From NCBI RefSeq assembly GCF_000235625.1, contig NZ_AGTR01000080.1, positions 62,001 through 126,000 of the forward strand: a stretch of DNA of 64,000 nt. The letters run 5' to 3'. The DNA comes from Marinobacter manganoxydans MnI7-9. Lineage in GTDB: Bacteria > Pseudomonadota > Gammaproteobacteria > Pseudomonadales > Oleiphilaceae. The notes beneath the pieces are model-generated. The model was not told the DNA's origin and did not search any database. It saw only the letters and a program-made list of their open reading frames with translations. A program made the position numbers and the translations under genes. Positions 61,045-64,000 of this stretch are shown piece after piece; position 1 is the stretch's first letter, and the number at the start of each line of letters is the position of its first letter.

Positions 61045-62463
61045 TCAGATAATCCGGGAGAACCGCTGGCTGGCACCTTCTTTGCGGTACAGGTCAAAGA
61101 TCTGGCAGATGGCCCGGATTAGCAGCCGGCCGGCGGGCTGAACCTGAAGGGCATTGCCATCATCAGCAATCAACTCATCCTGAATCATCGGCTTCAAACG
61201 GCTGAGCTCATCGGCAAAATAACGGTTCAGATCTTCCTGCCAGACATCTGCAAACAGCTGACGGTCCAGCCGGAACTGGCAAATCAGCTGGCCGATCACC
61301 CAGCGGCGGATTCGGTCGTCCCGAGTGAGGTTGACGCCTTTGGTGATGGCCAGCTGGCCCGCATCAATGGCCGCCTCCCAGGAAGGCAGGTCGTGATTGT
61401 TCTGGAAATAGGCATCATCTGTCTGACCGATCGCGGAAACGCCAAGGGAGACCAGATCGCATTCGGAGTGGGTGGTGTAGCCCTGGAAATTCCGGTGCAG
61501 ACGGCCTTCCCGTTGCGCCACGGCCAGGCTGTCATCCGGCTTGGCGAAGTGGTCCATGCCAATGTATTCGTACCCGGCGTCCAGCAGGCGGTTGATGGTG
61601 TTGTGCAGGATGGTCAGCTTCTGCTGTGGACTGGGCAAGGTGTCGCCCTGAATCCGGGTCTGCGGATAGAAGCGGTCCGGCAGGTGGGCATAGCTGAACA
61701 CCGAGAGACGGTCCGGTGACATTTCAAGCACCGCTTCCAGGGTCTCGGCGAAGCTTTCCGGCGTCTGGTACGGCAGGCCGTAGATCAGGTCCAGGTTGAT
61801 GGACCGGAAGCCGATGCGCCGCGCCTCGTTGAGCACGGCTTCGGTCATGGCCCGGGGCTGGATACGGTTCACTGCTTTCTGAACCTCCGGGTTTACATCC
61901 TGTACCCCCAGACTGATCCGGTTGAAGCCCAGGTTCCACAGGGTTGGCAGGGTATCCTGGTCCACTTCCCGCGGGTCAATTTCCACACTGTAATCCCGCT
62001 CATCACCGGTTTGCAGGTTGAACAGCTCCCCGTATCCCGCCATCAGGTGTTCCATCACATCTTTAGGCAAAAACGTGGGGGTACCGCCACCCCAATGCAG
62101 CTGGGTCACCGGCCGGTCGGCCCCGAACAGTTTTGACTGGATGGCCGCCTCTTTCAGCACCCGCTCCACGTAGGGCATTGCCTTGTCGCGTTTTTTGGTG
62201 ATCACCTTGTTGCAGGCGCAGTAGTAGCAAAGGTGCGCGCAGAACGGCAGGTGAGTGTACAGCGACAGCGGCCGGCCACTGGCCTTGCTGCGAGCCGCGG
62301 CTTTGACCATGTCCTCAATCGGGTAGTTCTGGTTGAACTCGACGGCCGTGGGATAGGAGGTGTACCTCGGGCCGCTGAGGTCGTAGCGGCGAATCAGGGC
62401 GTCATCCCAGATGAATTCTGGCAGTGTTGAGTCTTGGGCTTTGAGTGCGGGTGTGGAGGTCAT
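61045..62463 (-). CDS. hemN: Oxygen-independent coproporphyrinogen III dehydrogenase
   Basis: A 472-residue radical SAM enzyme that decarboxylates coproporphyrinogen III to protoporphyrinogen IX without oxygen. The cluster motif CAHLCYYCACN lies near residue 70, followed by LHWGGGTPTFL and GFNRISLGVQDVN. The N-terminus RYDLSGPRYTSYPTAVEF is typical of true HemN rather than HemW. It supplies heme for NarI and other anaerobic cytochromes. ATG 62463 is chosen because the longer frame overlaps the promoter. A class II FNR promoter is predicted upstream. Confidence 0.96.
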   Translation of the reverse strand: MTSTPALKAQDSTLPEFIWDDALIRRYDLSGPRYTSYPTAVEFNQNYPIEDMVKAAARSKASGRPLSLYTHLPFCAHLCYYCACNKVITKKRDKAMPYVERVLKEAAIQSKLFGADRPVTQLHWGGGTPTFLPKDVMEHLMAGYGELFNLQTGDERDYSVEIDPREVDQDTLPTLWNLGFNRISLGVQDVNPEVQKAVNRIQPRAMTEAVLNEARRIGFRSINLDLIYGLPYQTPESFAETLEAVLEMSPDRLSVFSYAHLPDRFYPQTRIQGDTLPSPQQKLTILHNTINRLLDAGYEYIGMDHFAKPDDSLAVAQREGRLHRNFQGYTTHSECDLVSLGVSAIGQTDDAYFQNNHDLPSWEAAIDAGQLAITKGVNLTRDDRIRRWVIGQLICQFRLDRQLFADVWQEDLNRYFADELSRLKPMIQDELIADDGNALQVQPAGRLLIRAICQIFDLYRKEGASQRFSRII

Positions 62464-62508
62464 AATAGGCGCTCTGGGGTAAAACGGGGGCATCCAGGAT
62501 TTGCCGGC

Positions 62509-62514
62509 ATTTTA
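62509..62514 (-). promoter_or_regulatory. -10 element of the hemN promoter
   Basis: TAAAAT on the minus strand is centred 32 bases from the middle of the FNR box, as expected for a start near 62502 with FNR at -41.5. Confidence 0.55.
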
Positions 62515-62536
62515 GGGCAATCCTTTGACTGGTTTT

Positions 62537-62550
62537 TTGATTCGGGTCAG
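62537..62550. promoter_or_regulatory. FNR/ANR/DNR box upstream of hemN
   Basis: TTGATTCGGGTCAG matches TTGATNNNNATCAA with two mismatches. Its spacing to the -10 element fits a class II activation site. Confidence 0.6.
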
Positions 62551-62668
62551 GTGACTGATGGTTTCAGTTTACCAGTCCGGTTACTGAACCACCCTTGGGC
62601 TCTTGGCGTACTTGGTTTACCCCTTTGTGGGCATAGCCCGCAGCATACTGACTGGAGAATTCCTCACC

Positions 62669-64000
62669 ATGGCCAACCTGATTCTGATCCTCGGCGACCA
62701 ATTAACGAGAGACATCAACGCACTCGAAAACGCCGACCGGGACCGGGATCTGGTGGTAATGGCGGAGGTACACGACGAGGCCAGCTACACCAACCACCAC
62801 AAGAAGAAAATCGTGCTGCTGTTCAGTGCCATGCGTCACTTTGCCCGGCAACTGGAGAGCGATGGCTGGCAGGTTCATTACCAGGCCTATCATCCGGACA
62901 ACCAACACCAGAGCCTTGAGGCCGTGGTTGGCGAACAGGTGAAGCGGCTCAATGCGGAAAAAGTAATCACCACCGAGTGTGGCGAATGGCGACTGCATGA
63001 GCAGATCAGTGGCTGGCACGAACGCCTCGGGGTGCCGGTGGAAATCCGGCCGGATACACGGTTTATTGCATCCAAACAGGAGTTTGCCGACTGGGCAGAG
63101 GGCCGCAAGCAGCTGCGGATGGAATTCTTCTACCGGGAGATGCGGCGCAAGACCGGGTTGTTGATGACATCTGAGGGTGAGCCCGAGGGCGGGCAGTGGA
63201 ACTTCGATGCGGACAACCGGAAGAAATGGACCGGCAAACCGCCGGCGCCGGCGCCATTCCGGATAGAGCCGGATGCCATTACCCGGGATGTGATCGGTCT
63301 GGTGGACGAGCATTTCGGCGATCATTTCGGCACCACCGGCGATTTCCATTTTGCTGTAACGGCCGAGGACGCAGAAGCTGCGCTTGAGCACTTCATCGAT
63401 TTCGCTCTGCCCTGTTTCGGCGATTATCAGGACGCGATTTCCGACACCGAGGACTGGCTGTTTCACTCGATTCTTTCGCCCTATATCAATTCCGGGCTGC
63501 TGGATCCGGTTACGGTTTGCGAGGCGGCGGCCCAGGCGTGGTATTCAGGGCGAGCGCCGATCAACGCGGTGGAGGGATTCATCCGTCAGATACTGGGCTG
63601 GCGCGAATTCGTGCGGGGAATTTACTGGATGAACATGCCCGGGTATGCGCAGGAGAACCGCCTGGGCAACACCCGCGCCCTGCCCTGGTTCTACTGGACC
63701 GGGGACACCAGGATGCGGTGCATGCACAAGGCCATTGATGCCACCCGTCGTAACGCCTACGCCCACCACATTCAGCGCCTGATGGTTACCGGCAACTTCG
63801 CGCTGCTGGCCGGCATCAAGCCGGAGGAGATCTGCGACTGGTACCTGGCGGTATACGCCGATGCCTACGACTGGGTGGAACTGCCCAACGTGCTTGGCAT
63901 GGTGATGCACGCCGATGGCGGCTACCTGGGCTCAAAGCCCTATGCCGCCAGCGGCAAGTACATCCAGCGCATGTCGGACCACTGCGCCAACTGCCATTAC
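62669..64000 (+). CDS. Cryptochrome/photolyase-related protein with FeS cluster (PhrB/CryB-like), cut by right edge
   Basis: 444 codons are present; the last part lies beyond the window. The N-terminus MANLILILGDQLTRDINAL is typical of the bacterial (6-4) photolyase and cryptochrome-related group. The FAD region includes FIRQILGWREFVRGIYWMN and FYWTGDTRMRCMHKAI. Cluster cysteines are seen at 351, 439 and 442; the fourth is expected just past the edge. Proteins of this group repair (6-4) photoproducts or act as light sensors. GGAGA precedes the ATG. It is divergent from hemN. Confidence 0.93.
   Translation, partial: MANLILILGDQLTRDINALENADRDRDLVVMAEVHDEASYTNHHKKKIVLLFSAMRHFARQLESDGWQVHYQAYHPDNQHQSLEAVVGEQVKRLNAEKVITTECGEWRLHEQISGWHERLGVPVEIRPDTRFIASKQEFADWAEGRKQLRMEFFYREMRRKTGLLMTSEGEPEGGQWNFDADNRKKWTGKPPAPAPFRIEPDAITRDVIGLVDEHFGDHFGTTGDFHFAVTAEDAEAALEHFIDFALPCFGDYQDAISDTEDWLFHSILSPYINSGLLDPVTVCEAAAQAWYSGRAPINAVEGFIRQILGWREFVRGIYWMNMPGYAQENRLGNTRALPWFYWTGDTRMRCMHKAIDATRRNAYAHHIQRLMVTGNFALLAGIKPEEICDWYLAVYADAYDWVELPNVLGMVMHADGGYLGSKPYAASGKYIQRMSDHCANCHY

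Noticed and set aside
1-64000. CRISPR arrays, insertion sequences, prophage, tRNA or rRNA genes
   Set aside because: No regularly spaced repeats, transposase or integrase motifs, or tRNA-like cloverleaf or rRNA segments were recognised on reading both strands.

Overview
The window reads as chromosomal DNA of a marine gammaproteobacterium, most likely Marinobacter. The main reasons are a wax-ester synthase/DGAT that resembles the Marinobacter WS2 type as I remember it, a DesT/DesC/DesB desaturase module, a clade-I nos cluster beside a narKGHJI cluster, and dispersed palindromic intergenic repeats of a kind I associate with that genus. GC content and codon use look even throughout. I saw no integrase, insertion sequence, prophage, CRISPR array, tRNA or rRNA.

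Layout. 1-9.8 kb: a thiolase cut by the left edge, a DUF3141 PHA-synthase-like hydrolase, a DUF445 membrane protein, an HDOD protein, a YihY membrane protein, a FadL-type porin, a D-2-hydroxyacid dehydrogenase and a thiopurine methyltransferase. 10-17 kb: the prkA-yeaH-spoVR stress operon, followed by a PhoD-like phosphatase that appears to start at CTG. 17-27 kb: TrpB2, a PqqU/YncD-like TonB receptor, LrgAB, a BASS transporter, wax-ester synthase, then desT divergent from desC-desB with three operator-like palindromes.

27-62 kb is an anaerobic respiration island. nsrR, ybaN and a small membrane protein face a quinol nitric oxide reductase gene (norB) that has lost its catalytic core through three internal deletions; both promoters carry NsrR-like operators. 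moaA follows. A run of minus-strand genes of about 19 kb (narK-narGHJI-ppiC, dnr, two small conserved genes, nosRZDFYL) encodes nitrate reduction and N2O reduction. narXL is divergent from narK. After it come ubiT, a hemerythrin-GGDEF-EAL protein, a broken PAS/GGDEF gene, a CMD protein, DUF488, ubiV-ubiU (oxygen-independent ubiquinone synthesis), a NIT-domain chemoreceptor and oxygen-independent hemN. The window ends inside an FeS photolyase-like gene.

How the parts fit: NarXL, Dnr and NsrR would sense nitrate/nitrite, low oxygen/NO and NO. FNR/DNR-type boxes lie upstream of dnr, between narK and narX, upstream of ubiU and upstream of hemN; the hemN box fits a class II promoter. MoaA, HemN and UbiUVT supply molybdopterin, heme and quinone without oxygen. 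The missing nitrite reductase and the broken norB mean that a complete denitrification chain would need nir and another nor gene outside the window.

Two families of intergenic palindromes recur: a near-perfect GGGTCAGAWGAAAG palindrome (three copies) and a longer hairpin carrying TACAGGGACGTA in its loop (two copies, plus one relative with a different loop). They are the clearest non-coding structure here. I did not find a convincing wholly new system. The best leads are the norB decay, the two uncharacterised small genes between dnr and nosR, the small membrane gene in the NsrR-controlled operon, the CTG-started phosphatase and the repeat families.
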